Below are positions 1 through 20,344 of a stretch of DNA of 64,000 nucleotides, in pieces (position 1 is the stretch's first letter; each line of letters opens with the position of its first letter). The DNA is from Haliclona indistincta (lineage: Eukaryota; Porifera; Demospongiae; Haplosclerida; Chalinidae). The stretch is taken from the NCBI GenBank assembly GCA_964017065.1, contig OZ024790.1:10924403-10988402 (forward strand), given 5' to 3'. The notes beneath the pieces were generated by a model. That model was not told the DNA's origin. It was given only the letters and a program-made list of their open reading frames with translations, and ran no database searches. The translations under genes and the position numbers were made by a program.

Positions 1-6834
<6,834 letters not shown>

Positions 6835-7123
6835 GATGTCTCAGAGTCTCTGGCCAACTTACCCTGACTAACCTTTCAACACGATTTCACTGACCTTCTT
6901 TGACAAATTGTATTTTTAGGCTCGTATAAAATTTACAAGCTAAACAACATGTGACTGGAAACCGTAAAGTGCAAAAAGAGGAGGAACAATGAACAAAGGA
7001 GAATGAAATAGTTATTTTAACAGCTCTTCATGGTAGTGGTGCGTTACAGATAAATACTTCATGCCTGTGAGCTAAAAATACATTATTTTATGTCAAGATA
7101 ATTGTGGTACTGCAAATCTTCCA

Positions 7124-7965
<842 letters not shown>

Positions 7966-8185
7966 AGTAGTGACATATGTAGTACTGTAACCATTGAAAT
8001 TATTTTGTTGAGTGTTTTTGTCTGCGAAATATTTCTAAATCTGCAAAATATATCGTCCATGAAAATAATACGTAGTGTGGGACAACATACACAGATGATG
8101 GTGAGTGTTTTGGGAGAAAAGTACATTATATTTGTCATGCACTGTACATGTGCAATGTGTACTTTTCGATCGAAAGTGAAACCCA

Positions 8186-10306
8186 CTAAGCAACCACATC
8201 TGCTTTACCTCTGGTTTGAAAGGTTTCACAGATAGAAACACGCCTCTCTTCTCCAGCAATGCCCTTGAGGAGAACAAGATGGTTGATGTAGGTAGCAGTG
8301 TCTGGTCCTTCATGAGCAATCACGTTCACCGTACAACAGTAAGGGACGTAACAATTCCAGCCATCAGCAATATGCTTATGAAACTGAGGGTACCAAAAAT
8401 AGTTAAAACTAAGATTTACTGACGAACGTGTATACCGTGCAAGGGTGTACTGCAGGCAGTATAGACCATCCCTTGTGGGTATACTCTCTGTTGAGGTCCA
8501 GTTGAAATTCATTCTGCGTCGTGGAATATTCGAACGGCAGGTGGATGAAGCTGTGCCATGAGGAGTGGTTCTGCTGAGAGTTCTACATTGAGACAATCAA
8601 AGTGTTACTGTGAACAGTACAGCGATTCTCACCTGGATGTTGGGATCCGTTCTTTTTGTCACGTTGAAGTGCCAGACCCAGCTATTCTTGGCTAGGTTGA
8701 TGTGATAAACAGACAATGCATACTCTAATGGAGGACTTTTTATATCTGTGGAAGAACGAGTGAGTCGTCCATTACGTTACGGTAAATATGTACCTCTCAG
8801 TTGGTAGCGTGATCCAGCGGTATGTGGAAAAGGAACGTTACTGTACACTATTGCAAGTAGCTTGAATTGTTCATTTTCTTTCAGTAAGACATTATTGCAC
8901 TCGATCATGCCATAACCTGGTCGAGGAGGGAATGTGCCGTTTTCTACCTCCTCAAACTGATATGGCAGTTGTGGCTGATTAGACCGTGCCTCCACGAAGC
9001 TTAGGAATTGACCTTGCTCTTCTCTATTGATTGCTACACAGTGCTGCATCTCAAGTAAAAGAGGCTTTAAGAGCTTCTTGGACACAGTGATGGCATAGAC
9101 AGCACTGACCAGGTCAGTACCCTCAGGAAACTCAAACCGACCTGCTACTATAGATTTCATAGCGATTTGACAGGGCTCAGAGGTGGCACCCTCAGGCACC
9201 TGAATCCTGAAGCCGTATCCTTCCCAGTGCAGCAACTGAGGGAACTCTCCACTGATCTCAAACAGCTTCTCACCAACAACATGGACTCCACGAACTGAAA
9301 CAAAAAAAGAACAAAAATAATGCATGTACACACTCAGTTGAGGTATGCTTGCTTGTAATCGGCAACATGTAACTGAATTGAACTCCCACATCCTTGGAAG
9401 TCTTCTTATTTTCATCTTTGCTGGAAGAGGACAACGGTAAAGAAGGGAGAAAACTAACGGTGAGCAAGTGACAGAAACAATAAAACTTTAAGCTGAAATG
9501 AAACTGCTATTGTGTGTTGTGGTGTGCTGGAGCATGAGTGCACACTTGTTCTCTCTTGTCAAGACCTCAAAACTTGTGTCTGTGGCGGCAGACTCAGAAT
9601 AACTCTATCTCAACTGGCGTATTTAACCCAATTCTCTTCACAATGTAGGAACTCTATTGAGTACATCTTTAGTTCAATACTAACTAACTAGACCATTCAA
9701 TAGACACATTTATCAATACCATTGTGTATGGAAGTGGTTAAGTTAGACAATCAAGCTGCTGTGTAGGTTACCTCATGTCAGAGAGGGCATCAGTTAGGAC
9801 AGCACTGTCACCACCATCTCTACGATACTGATCAATGACAGCAGTCACAGGGTCGACCCCCAGTCGCTCCGCCAGCTGGACAGCTTGCTCAGGAAGAAGT
9901 GACGGTGGCTTTTCCTGTACAGATTTGACATTTACAATGTGTCACACACGTGCGAACTCAACTATACAACTAGTGCATGCTTGCTCTGTCTACAACGATT
10001 CTAGTTTTGAGCACGCACGATTTTATTTTAAACTTCATCGTTGTCCTTGGAATGCTATTGAATGCACATGCAGAACTCAACTATATACAAACAGTACGTG
10101 CTTGCTCTGTCTACTCTACATAAATTCTAGTTTTCAGCTTAAAACAGCACCGTACCGTTGCCTTAGACTAGAGCGTCTCTGCCATGTAACATGATCGATG
10201 GGTGTTACTGTTCAGACACCTAGCTTGAGACACGTGAGCCTGAATCACGACCCAAGCAGATGAACGTGAACTCAAAGTCTCACTCACATGCACTTACCTC
10301 TTCCAT
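8186..10306 (-). CDS. Gene B: ZU5-UPA protein lacking a death domain
   Basis: Exons read from the coding strand: 10298-10306 (start exon, only MEE, phase 0), 9772-9914 (NPVTAV-type exon, here DPVTAVIDQYRRDGGD), a coiled exon about 9350-9411 (SKDENKKTSKD, then VGVQFSYMLP) ending at a GC donor, 8794-9294 (ZU5, VPEGATSEP and FPEGTDLVSAVYAITVSK), 8633-8745 and 8436-8573 (UPA-like, WVWHFNVTK and HLPFEY), and 8209-8383 (rest of UPA). Exon lengths 113 and 175 match genes A and D exactly. The last exon has a good GTAAAG donor, but no death-domain exon follows before the ovoA fragment. Reading through the donor gives a stop at 8186-8188 after seven more codons. No microexon cassettes lie between the start exon and the second exon. 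The protein is probably cytoplasmic, with ZU5-UPA as its only recognised modules. A short exon between 9411 and 9772 may have been missed. Confidence 0.8.
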
Positions 10307-10468
10307 CGTGGTCGTAGATAATCGAGATTTCGGGTGCTGCAATGATCTTGATCTACTCTGGGAGAGAACAGCTCGCTGCCTGGTGGTTGCTTTATAAATT
10401 TATGCCTTAACAAGTAAAAGTTTTGACTAAAAGTTTTACAAAAATATAATTATTGTTACAAAAAATTA

Positions 10469-12452
10469 TTACGTCAACGAGAGAGAATTCATAACCCACT
10501 GCTCTAGTTCATACGCTAGCTGCACCTCTCCAACAATGTCAGCTTTGAGAGCATCAATAATGGTCGCCCATGTGAAGGGTGGAGACCCTCTTCTTTCCCA
10601 CAGATCAAACACTTCAGCAAAGCAGTCCAGGCTATCATCATTTTCTCTTGGAATAGTCTTCAACTTTTGATTCTCTATGTTAAGCTGTCGACCCAGATTC
10701 TTCCACTTGATAGGAGCTTTAGCAGCAACTCTGTTCAGCAATACTGATACTTTTGGTGGTCTCTGCAGAGACAAGTGTGCAGTGGATCTATCATGATCAG
10801 GAGGAGCTTGAGCTGCTGGTTGCAACAGGATCTGGAATAAAATATACGGTAAACTTATAGATCTCACAAATATTATCTGACATTGGAGCTAAGTAATTGA
10901 ATTGTACTCCCGCATCTTGATGGAGCCTATCTGTCACTTCTTGAACGAAGATTTTAGTATCCGTTTTGGTCGTGCGTTTACACCAAAACGATCTAGCATT
11001 AATCTAGCATTTGTTGAGGATTCCACCTAGTATGTAAATAGTAGCTACCACACTAGGCTTTGTTAATACTGTCTCATAAAAAATTATTAGAAAGGACTCT
11101 ATTCAGTTGAGCACTGGATCCACTATCTCTAAGATACTGATCAATAACAGCAGTCACAGGATTAATATCTAGCTGTTCTGCTAGTAAACTGCAGCTATTA
11201 TACCTTTCTGTACAGCAATCACAATGTAGTTCACTAGCTGTAAGGCAGCCAGCAATAGACAATTTTGTCTTTACATAAATCCACATCACCAACAACAGCC
11301 ATCCATGCAGTTGAGCCATCTACGCTGTAACTTACGCAATAAGCTACTGAGGCATAATGACAGAATGACGACATGTACAGTTGATTGCGAAGATCTTGCA
11401 TATCGATGTCTAAAGTGGAAGTATGACATTGGCCAATCAAACGCACGTACATGTAAGTGCGACTAACTGAAGTGACGAAAAGTGAATTTGATTGGCCTGC
11501 ATCACACTTCCACTTTTGCCTCGTTTATGCAAGATATTCGCAATCAACTGTACTGAGTTGTAGCTGTATGCCACGTGGCTCCGCCCACCAAGACATAATT
11601 ACCGTATAGCGGGACATTTTTGCGAGAGAAAATTTTCGCGAATGCGCGAGATAGAGAATTTTGTGAATAATATTTTCGTAAATCAATGCTATTGGCATAT
11701 CTTTGTCCACTAAAGCAAGACATTCGCAGATAAATGTTTGCGAATAGCCTGCAATTCACGAAATTTGCAAAAAATTTCTCCCACAAAAATTTCCCGCTAT
11801 ATGGTATGCTATGCTATGCACCTTTAGGGCTCAACTTACATTTTGAGCAGTTCTTTCACCTGAAACACAGAATATGTAAAAAAATTATGAATTATGACAG
11901 ATGGTTTTAAAAATTATGAACTGACTTGAATTGTAAACAGGCGGTGGATTGAGTGATTGGGTTTCCATTGACTGAGAATCAGAAGTACTTGTTTGTTCAT
12001 GTGTGGACATCCATTTTTGTGATAAATTTATACTCTGCACCCTCAATCGTGGCATCATTGCTTGTGCTAGTGGAGCTAGCTCTGTTCGTTGCTTCATCAC
12101 ATTACAAACTGTGAGGAGTGCTTGATCTGGGTTCTTATGGAATTTAACAATGACTCTATCCGACTCCATAATTTAACTGCCTTGTTGTATGCAGACTCTC
12201 CAACAGTTGATAATAAATCATTTCTTGTCTGAGTGTCTAGCAGTCCTTCACTGCACAGCTCATTAGCTAGCCACACTGGATCTAGTGTTGCCTCAGCCAA
12301 CTTGGAAGAGTGTAAACGAATGACTTGATCTTTGCTCAGCTCTGCATCGTGCAAGTAGAAAAAAATTAGTCACCAGTTGGCATATATGTTGCTGTAATTA
12401 TAACTAGCTTACCGTCAGGACACGGAACACTTCTTTGTTGTTCCACGGCCAT
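10469..12452 (-). CDS. Gene C: CARD-death-domain adaptor-like gene with a CARD frameshift
   Basis: Exons: 12413-12452 (start, MAVEQQRSVPCPD), 11926-12341 (CARD-like), 11840-11859 (20 bp) and 10469-10831 (death domain, stop TAA). The CARD-like exon shows the helical pattern with WLANELCSEGLLDTQTRNDL followed by KNPDQALLTVCNVM and LAPLAQAM, a good CARD profile. The death-domain exon is 121 codons (VAAKAPIKWKNLGRQLN, then ELEQWVMN) and enters in phase 0. It lacks two bases relative to gene D just after the acceptor, which is what a phase-0 junction needs. Introns 1, 2 and 3 are phase-consistent only if one base is restored inside the CARD exon near 12169-12176, where helix-4 KAVKL continues in another frame as MESDRVIV. 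Architecture resembles RAIDD/CRADD. It may be a functional gene with a sequence error or a young pseudogene. Confidence 0.65.
10880..11200 (-). pseudogene. Relic ZU5-family exons inside gene C intron
   Basis: Between the 20-bp exon and the death-domain exon lie two decayed copies of gene A-type exons: a piece of the coiled pre-ZU5 exon (10882-10942, FNYLAPM-like) and an NPVTAVIDQY exon (about 11090-11190). The latter has lost its usual donor, the A/D form ATAAGGTGAG being replaced by ATAATTTTTT. They suggest that the death-domain exon of gene C came from a full ZU5-UPA-DD paralogue whose middle was deleted. Confidence 0.7.
11375..11553. mobile_element. Foldback element, 179 bp
   Basis: Ends are inverted copies: GTACAGTTGATTGCGAAGAT at the left and the reverse complement of a one-mismatch match at the right. 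Internal inverted arms also include AAGTGGAAGT and ACTTCCACTT. No coding potential; located in the gene C intron. Confidence 0.7.
11601..11805. mobile_element. Foldback/MITE element, about 205 bp
   Basis: Left end ACCGTATAGCGGGACATTTT is matched by an inverted right end with a few mismatches (ACCATATAGCGGGAAATTTT on the other strand). The AT-rich centre contains CGCGAA motifs. Intronic in gene C. Confidence 0.65.
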
Positions 12453-14033
12453 TTTAAAAATAGCCACACCCAATTTGAGCCTGAGCGAGCTATATTCTCC
12501 TGCAAACGAACCCCTCCCACTGCTGGAGAGTGTCTAGTGCGTACTCGAGTATGGCTTGTAAAACTATCCTAGCACCTTTCTTTAGCATAGACATTCTCAC
12601 AAAGTACCCAGCACACCTTGTTAGTCCGTGGGCTAGCCAACTGGACTAGATATAACTTATAAGACTTATTCGTTACTCTTCATTCGTTCATAGATGATTC
12701 GTTCAGTCATAGGACGTCCTCGTTTTAATATGCATCTAAAGTCTTTTGCTCTCAGAGTACCACCCTTCGCGCATTCTACATCAAGCCCGTAACCAGGGAG
12801 TGTAAACTGGCCCTCCCACTAAGTTTGAGATCCATGTTTGAGAGTCCCTATAATTTTTTTGCTCTATTGTAGCCTAGTGTATTGACTCACTGAAAATACA
12901 GTCATGTCTGTAATCAAGCATAACTGTTTCATTTTCACACAGTCCACTTTCTCTATTGTATAGATCCATAAAGCTGGCTACAAACCTGTATTATTATCTA
13001 ATTTACCTACTCACTGTTGTGTTTCCTAACACTGTCATGCACCTTTGTTGTCTAACCACTCCACTACATGAATGCTAGATATTTTCACTCCTGGACTTTA
13101 TTCTCAGATCAGTTAACAGATTTCCTTATTACATGTTACAGAATTCATCAGCAAATGACATTCATGTATGCACAATGAGTTGTGTGTCAGCATACGTATT
13201 TCCAGCCACATTAAGTTAAAAGCTTCATTATAATTTGTCTAGCTAAGTGTGAACTTGCACTTGCTTTGTGTACAGTCTGTTATAGTTGACCATGCACAAT
13301 GATGGCTGTGAGCTTGATTCTCATCTTCTGCCTTCTCATCCATAGCTCTGCTTTGATCCTTTTGAAGATGAGAAACTGACCAGTGCACTACAGACTATTT
13401 CTGAACCTTCCTGTCATCATGCAGTGAAATCCTCCGCTGCAACTCCCCTTCCTCTTCCGGTAACTACCAAATCAAGCCACCTGGTGGTTCGGTAGTTTAA
13501 GTATACTGTGAACTCAATGGAACCAACTGTGGAGCAGAGGGAGGCTGGATATGGAGCAGAGGGAGGCTGGATGTGAGCACATATGGAGCAGAGGGAGGCT
13601 GGATGAGAGCACATATGGAGCAGAGGGAGGCTGGATGAGAGCACATATGGAGCAGAGGGAGGCTGGATGAGAGCACATATGGAGCAGAGGGAGGCTGGAT
13701 GAGAGCACATATGGAGCAGAGGGAGGCTGGATGAGAGCACATATGGAGCAGAGGGAGGCTGGATGAGAGCACATTTTGGAGCAGAGGGAGGGCACATATG
13801 GATTACTTTGGTCAGTCATGTCCTCCTAGCTTGTCAAAGACAATGATTAATGGCAAGACAATCTGTACTAATTTGACTACCAATTAATGCTGGATGTAGC
13901 ACTATGGTATTTGAAACATTTGGATTCACATTTTCCAGAGCTTGCGGCTATGTGCTTGGATACAAGTATTGGAGAGTGAATGCTTTTACTGGTGTAAATG
14001 ATACCTTCAAATGAATACCCATGAAATAAAATA
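12453..14033. repeat. Intergenic, with a 32-bp minisatellite at about 13533-13800
   Basis: No gene recognised upstream of gene C. From 13533 there are about eight copies of a unit with the core GGAGCAGAGGGAGGCTGGAT followed by GAGAGCACATAT. Open frames repeating ASLCSICAL-type peptides on the minus strand come from this repeat. The sequence from 12500 to 13500 shows nothing else that I can support. Confidence 0.85.
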
Positions 14034-15122
<1,089 letters not shown>

Positions 15123-15373
15123 ATTGATGTACGCCTGTGTGTTACGACATTACAATTTATATACAGCAAATTTAAACGTTGGAATTGAAAGCCCCAGTTT
15201 TATGTCAAGTAATTTACTTATGTAGACAGTTATGCTTTGACAGCACACAGCAACTACAGCTAGCGCTATTCCATCAGCAGATGATGATTGTAACAGTACA
15301 ATGCAAGCTATTGATACAAGCTGGCAAAAATAACAGAAGCCAATAGTGAAATTATTACGCCAAAGAGACAGAA

Positions 15374-18072
15374 TTATGTACTCATAACCCACTGCTCTAG
15401 TTCATACGCTAGCTGCACCTCTCCAACAATGTCACCTCTGAGAGCATCAATAATGGTCGCCCATGTGTAAGGTGCAGGAGACCCTCCTCTCTTCCACAAA
15501 TCAAACACTTCAGCAAAGCAGTCCAGGCTATCATTATTTTCTCTTTGAATAGTCTTCAACTTTTGATGCTCTATGTCAAGCTCTTGACCCAGCTTCTTCC
15601 ACTTGATAGGAGCTTTAGCAGCAACTCTTTTCAGTAATACTGATACTTTTGGTGGTCTCTGCAGTGACAAGTGTGCAGTTGATCTATCATGATCAGGAGG
15701 AGCTTGAGCTGCTGGTTGCAACACAGGATCTGTACAAAATATACAGTAAAACTTATAGATCTCATCTTTTTATTTTCAGTTCAATTCATTATAAAATGTT
15801 TAGCATATCATGTCTACATAAAAATACAATAGACTTGCCTGTTGTTTGAAGTTGCTCCTGGATAATTATACTCATGCCCTCTTCTGTGGTGCCCTTTATG
15901 TGCACAGGATAGTCAATGAATGGAGCAGTATCAGGTCCTTCTTGAGCATAGACTTTTACTTTACGGCAGTAAGGAATGGAGTGATTCCAGTCATCAACAA
16001 CATGCTTTAAGAACTGTTAAGCAAAATCAATCAAAATATTATTTTTAATAAAGCTACAACTGTTTACCGTGCAGGGTCGTATAGAGGGTTTTATCCACCA
16101 TCTTTGGTAAGAATGCTCTTCATCAAACTGCAACCATAATTTTGACTCAGAGTACTGAAATGGTAAGTGGATGCCGTTTTGCCAATTGGGATGACTCTGC
16201 TGTACATACTGTGTGACAAACATCATAGTTTATAGTAACTAGTATCATTCCCTACTTTCACGAGAGCATTGAGGTCCTTTGTCACATTAAAGTGCCACAC
16301 CCAGCTGTTCCTTGCTTTGTTGATGTAGAAAACATACAATGAGTATTTCATTGGAGCATCTTCATCACCTGATTATGAATTACAATGTGACTGGGCAAGC
16401 ATTTAGTTGTTGCATACTAGTTTCAGTCGACTGAGTGGCTTCAACTGATGCACTGAGTGTAGGTGACAGCTGAAACTGATTGTCGTCATCACAGGTTGTT
16501 TCGGTGTCAATTGGCAACAATTCATTAGCTTTTTCTGCATCAGGTAGTAGCTACCACATGTTTATAACCATACAGATATTGCATACCAGATGATGATGGT
16601 GATGCTGGTACATCATCTCTTTGTGTAGCAGTCGATGCTATAAAAATTGCTTAAAAGGCTTTCAAGGTTAAATATTGCACACCGTTAATATAGGTTGTTT
16701 CAAGTGGTGGAGAAGAGATTCCCTTTTTTAATGGTGCTGCACGAGAACCTAAATAAAATTTTAATTAATTCTATGAATGATTTTAACTAGCTACCAATAG
16801 AATTATGACTATGAACAGCGTCAATGCAAAAAAATCGAAGACAAGCGATCATGCAATAATCAGATCAGTGTAGAAGATTCATCGCTATATACACAGTGTA
16901 CCTGTTGGAGATGCTGATTCATTGACTGAAGCTGCTTCCTTGTCATGAAGTGACAACTCATCAATTGCTGGAATCTTTACTTCTTCCAGAGATGTTGATT
17001 CTGGTAAACAAAGAGCTGACTCATTGAGCAGTATTATGCAAAAGCAGCAAAAGGATCTGGCTTGCATAACCCTTATTTATCTCACCAGTTCTAGAACGCT
17101 GTCGAGAAATAATTTCTCGTATTGCTGCAACAAGTGAGAATCTATCACAAGCAATCTTGCCATAAACAGAGTGAGGAGGGAATGTGCCATTAGCCAGTGG
17201 CTTAAACTGATATGGTAGTTGTGGCTGGTTACACTGTGCTCTCACAAAGCTGAGGAATCGACCTTGCTCCTCTCTAGTAATGGTCACACAATGCTGGATC
17301 TCAAGCATGACAGGCTTAGTAAGCCTCTTGGATACAGAGATGGCATAGACAGCACTGACCAGGTCAGTACCCTCAGGAAACTCAAACTGTCCTGCTACAA
17401 TGGCCTTGATAGCAATGTCACAGGGCTCAGAGGTGGCACCCTCAGGCACCTGAATCCTGAGACCATACTCCTCCCAATCCAGCAACTGAGGGAACTCTCC
17501 ACTGATCTCAAACAGCTTCTCACCAACAACATGAACTCCACGAAGATGAGCTGAAAAGAATCAGGCAAGTACACAGTGACTCATTTTTACGCTAACAAAA
17601 TTACCTGACATGGGAGCTAAGTAATTGAATTGTATTCCCACATCTGTCACTTCTCGCACGTTTTGTAGACGTTTGATTTCTTCATGCAATCTTTCCACTT
17701 CTACTGAGAGTGACATGGGTTATTAAGTGCTAACTATAGCTATGAAGAGACACACATACTGGATTGTGAGGTAGCTGAGGTCTACATAACAGATACACAA
17801 AAATATAAGAGACAAAGCACAATGATCAAGAGTACCTGAATCTTATCAGCTGACATCTGTCGAGGATTCCGCCTATGTCAATATTAGCTACCTTGCTAGG
17901 TTCTGTTAATACTGTCTCACCTTATATCAGAAAGGACTTTATTGAGTTGAAGATTGGATCCACCATCTCTACGATATTGATCAATGACAGCAGTCACAGG
18001 ATTGATTTCTAGCTGTTCTGCTAGATAGACAACTTGATCAGGAGGCAATGATTCAACTATAGTGGGACTCTC
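15374..18072 (-). CDS. Gene D: ZU5-UPA-death-domain protein
   Basis: Closest paralogue of gene A and the one with a complete C-terminus. Exons: 17921-18072 (NPVTAVIDQYRRD exon, same 152-bp length as in gene A), 17836-17872, 17760-17781, 17605-17703 (15 bp shorter, in frame), 17086-17550 (ZU5, 155 codons), 16902-17000, 16683-16748, 16587-16637, 16418-16534, 16256-16368, 16068-16208 and 15839-16013 (UPA-like), and 15374-15729 (death domain, stop TAA). The 15839 exon ends at a GC donor (CAG/GCAAGT). All phases agree. The death domain (about residues VSVLLKRVAAKAPIKW to ELEQWVMST) has the expected six-helix spacing with a conserved Trp in helix 1. No start exon was found upstream; only degenerate array cassettes and a MITE lie there, so it may be 5'-truncated or use a distant promoter. 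Confidence 0.85.
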
Positions 18073-18234
18073 CTATTATAATAACTATATATAGATGTCG
18101 CAATAATAAAAATTAATTATAAAGTATGCTCGAATACATTTAAAAACTATGGTAAAAGTGACAAAATCAAAGAGAAAATACATGTTTTGTGTACAATGTA
18201 GTCAAGCACACAATAATCATGCACTTATGTAAAA

Positions 18235-18610
18235 GCGTGTTCGCACTGACGCAAACCCGGATAAACTCGGATATAGAGTCACACCCGCACTCCGCGATCA
18301 GCATGCAAAGATCCGGATTTTGGCGAATCTGGGTTGACCCCGGGTTTAGCCAACCCACATACGTATGTGAGTTGAACTGAGTCGAGACTGGGTTCGTTTT
18401 GGCGCCACCACATGTACGCGCACTAGAGACACTTCCTGAGCATCCACGCGCTAGAAAAAGACATACATTGGCAAGAATCTCTCGCAACGCATCAACATGA
18501 CTTGCATTGATCCGGAGAGAGTACAGACGTGCGATAACCGAGTTCAAGACGGGCAAGTCTGGTTTGATTTCAATCCCCGATTCGAGACGGGTTGTAAGTG
18601 CGAATACAGC
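18235..18610. mobile_element. MITE, second copy, upstream of gene D
   Basis: Same element as at 2261-2570, about 376 bp. Left end GCGTGTTCGCACTG and right end AGTGCGAATACAGC. It is flanked by GCACTTATGTAA on one side and TTAACTCAC on the other, which shows the insertion was into a microexon cassette before genes A and D separated. Confidence 0.7.
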
Positions 18611-18614
18611 TTAA

Positions 18615-18800
18615 CTCACTCTCGGAAATGCATGGTGACAACATTAAAGAGAAATAGTCAATACACAATAATCATACACTTCGTGTAACTCAGGCTCCAG
18701 AAAAGGTGACATAATTGAATAGAAAAATAGTAAAACACAAAAAATCATGCAGTTTATGTAACTCACCTCCTGAAATGGTGATAAGACTGAAGAGAAATAT
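18615..18800 (-). pseudogene. Decayed microexon cassettes upstream of gene D
   Basis: Three cassettes homologous to the gene A array. The one at 18767-18769 (triplet GAG) keeps acceptor CCATTTCAG and donor GTGAG. The one at 18620-18622 (AGA) has lost its acceptor (CCG instead of CAG). The one at about 18690-18705 has a broken donor. From 18800 to 19740 no gene was recognised, and no start exon like MATDIPESE was found. Confidence 0.75.
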
Positions 18801-19747
18801 TAATAGTAAAACACAAAAAAAATAATGCCAGAATGAACAGATTTCACAAAACCCTCAGTGCGTCATGCACATTGTAGAGTTAGCTCCTTAGTTATGGTTT
18901 GCAGAAGGAGCTTTGCCAACAACCGCCCAACATGCTTGTTGTCAGAGAAGTTCAAGATGGCCGTCAAGGTGAGCCGGCATAACTCGAGAACGAAAGCACT
19001 TTAGCAAAATACACGAGTCGTATTGCAAGCCATTGTCGTGCTTATCATGTTCATAACCTTACTAGCAGTGGCGTATCTACGGGTGGGCCTGATCGAAGTC
19101 AAAGAGGTCCCCACCGTTCGTGGGGCACCTCTTGGGCTACCATGCATACATTACTAGTAAGACTAACGCCAAGCCACTTCTTCAGTAGCACACTGATCTT
19201 ATTGGCTGATTGACAGTATCTCTGACTCCAGTATAAACCAGATTGTTCAACAACGTCGCTCGAACGCTTTGAAACACACGAATTCGGACCGAAAATGGGC
19301 GTGGTTTCACGAAAATTTTAGCTCGCGCTGCCGAACTGTCAGTCCTGGCTACGCAACTGCTTACACAGCTTGTATTAGCGCGTAGAAGTGATCGTGGATC
19401 TCTGCAGCTCGATGGACAGAATGAAGTACCGTAACCCTCGCGCATGCGCCGCCGAGGGTTAATGATATGTTCGAACGAGAAGAGTTAAGGCAATGCCTTT
19501 GAAGATATCCAATAGATGTAGGAATGGCATAATCAAATAAAAAGCACAACATTATGCATGCATTCCTACACCAGTAACTGTAAAGCCGGGCAATGCGTAG
19601 TTTATAGTGCTTTTGTAGGAAAGCATGCTTCCTTGTTTTTGTAATTATACCATTCCTACATATGTTGGATTTCTTAGAAATCTTAGACTGATTAAAAATT
19701 CAAGAGTTAATAATATAAAACGTGATTGTACATTTTGTACAACTTAC

Positions 19748-20095
19748 CTGACATAGGAGTTAAATAGTTGTACTGAACAGCCACATCCAGGTTGCCTTTT
19801 ATTTTTTCACTTCTGTGTGAATTCATACGATGAATCGATGATGGCTAGTGATGAAAATATTTAATATGTGAATGATGAATATTGGTAATCAGGTAGCTTG
19901 CATTCATAGATATTTATTTATACACGCTCGTTTTGTCTCACCTGGTACTCTGTTCTTGAATCAACACCATATCCAGAATCCGTAGAAGAATTCCTTTCTA
20001 TGTTTATGTACACACAGACACTGATTTAGCAAGTACAGTAGCTGTGGCTTTACCTCGAAATTCTTTCTCAGAAAAGCTTCCTCCCGCTGATAGAT
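19748..20095 (-). CDS. Orphan coiled-coil exons of a ZU5-family paralogue
   Basis: Three small exons with good splice sites and consistent phases: 20054-20095 (IYQREEAFLRKNFE, phase 0), 19942-19997 (KGILLRILDMVLIQEQ) and 19748-19812 (ends DVAVQYNYLTPMS, phase 1). The last is homologous to the pre-ZU5 exons of genes A, B and D (VGVQFNYLAPMS) and ends in the same phase. No ZU5 exon follows on the minus strand before the gene D array relic, and no NPVTAV exon precedes it. It may be a gene remnant, or a short isoform that splices to exons not recognised here. Confidence 0.5.
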
Positions 20096-20344
20096 CTGCA
20101 AATTAGTCAATTCAGGTTAAGCAAGTAAAATTGAGATCACAAAGTACAAATAATTATGATATTTTTTAGATTCATGCTAGTAACTTGAAAAATGACAGCA
20201 CCAATTAATAACAATGAGAAAAGGACCACTTGGTAAGAAGTTACAGGTCACAATATCCGTAATACAAATTGCAGCAAAATTTTGACCATAAACCGACATT
20301 GAAGCCACAAAAAGAGCATCAACGAACTAAAACTAAGAATAGCC

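Noticed and set aside
8186..8596. Single continuous 136-codon frame over gene B UPA exons
   Set aside because: It crosses an intron; the correct frames are in exons 8436-8573 and 8209-8383.
13417..13819. Cys-Ser-His-Pro repeat proteins
   Set aside because: All three frames of one minisatellite are open; no start, splice or domain support.
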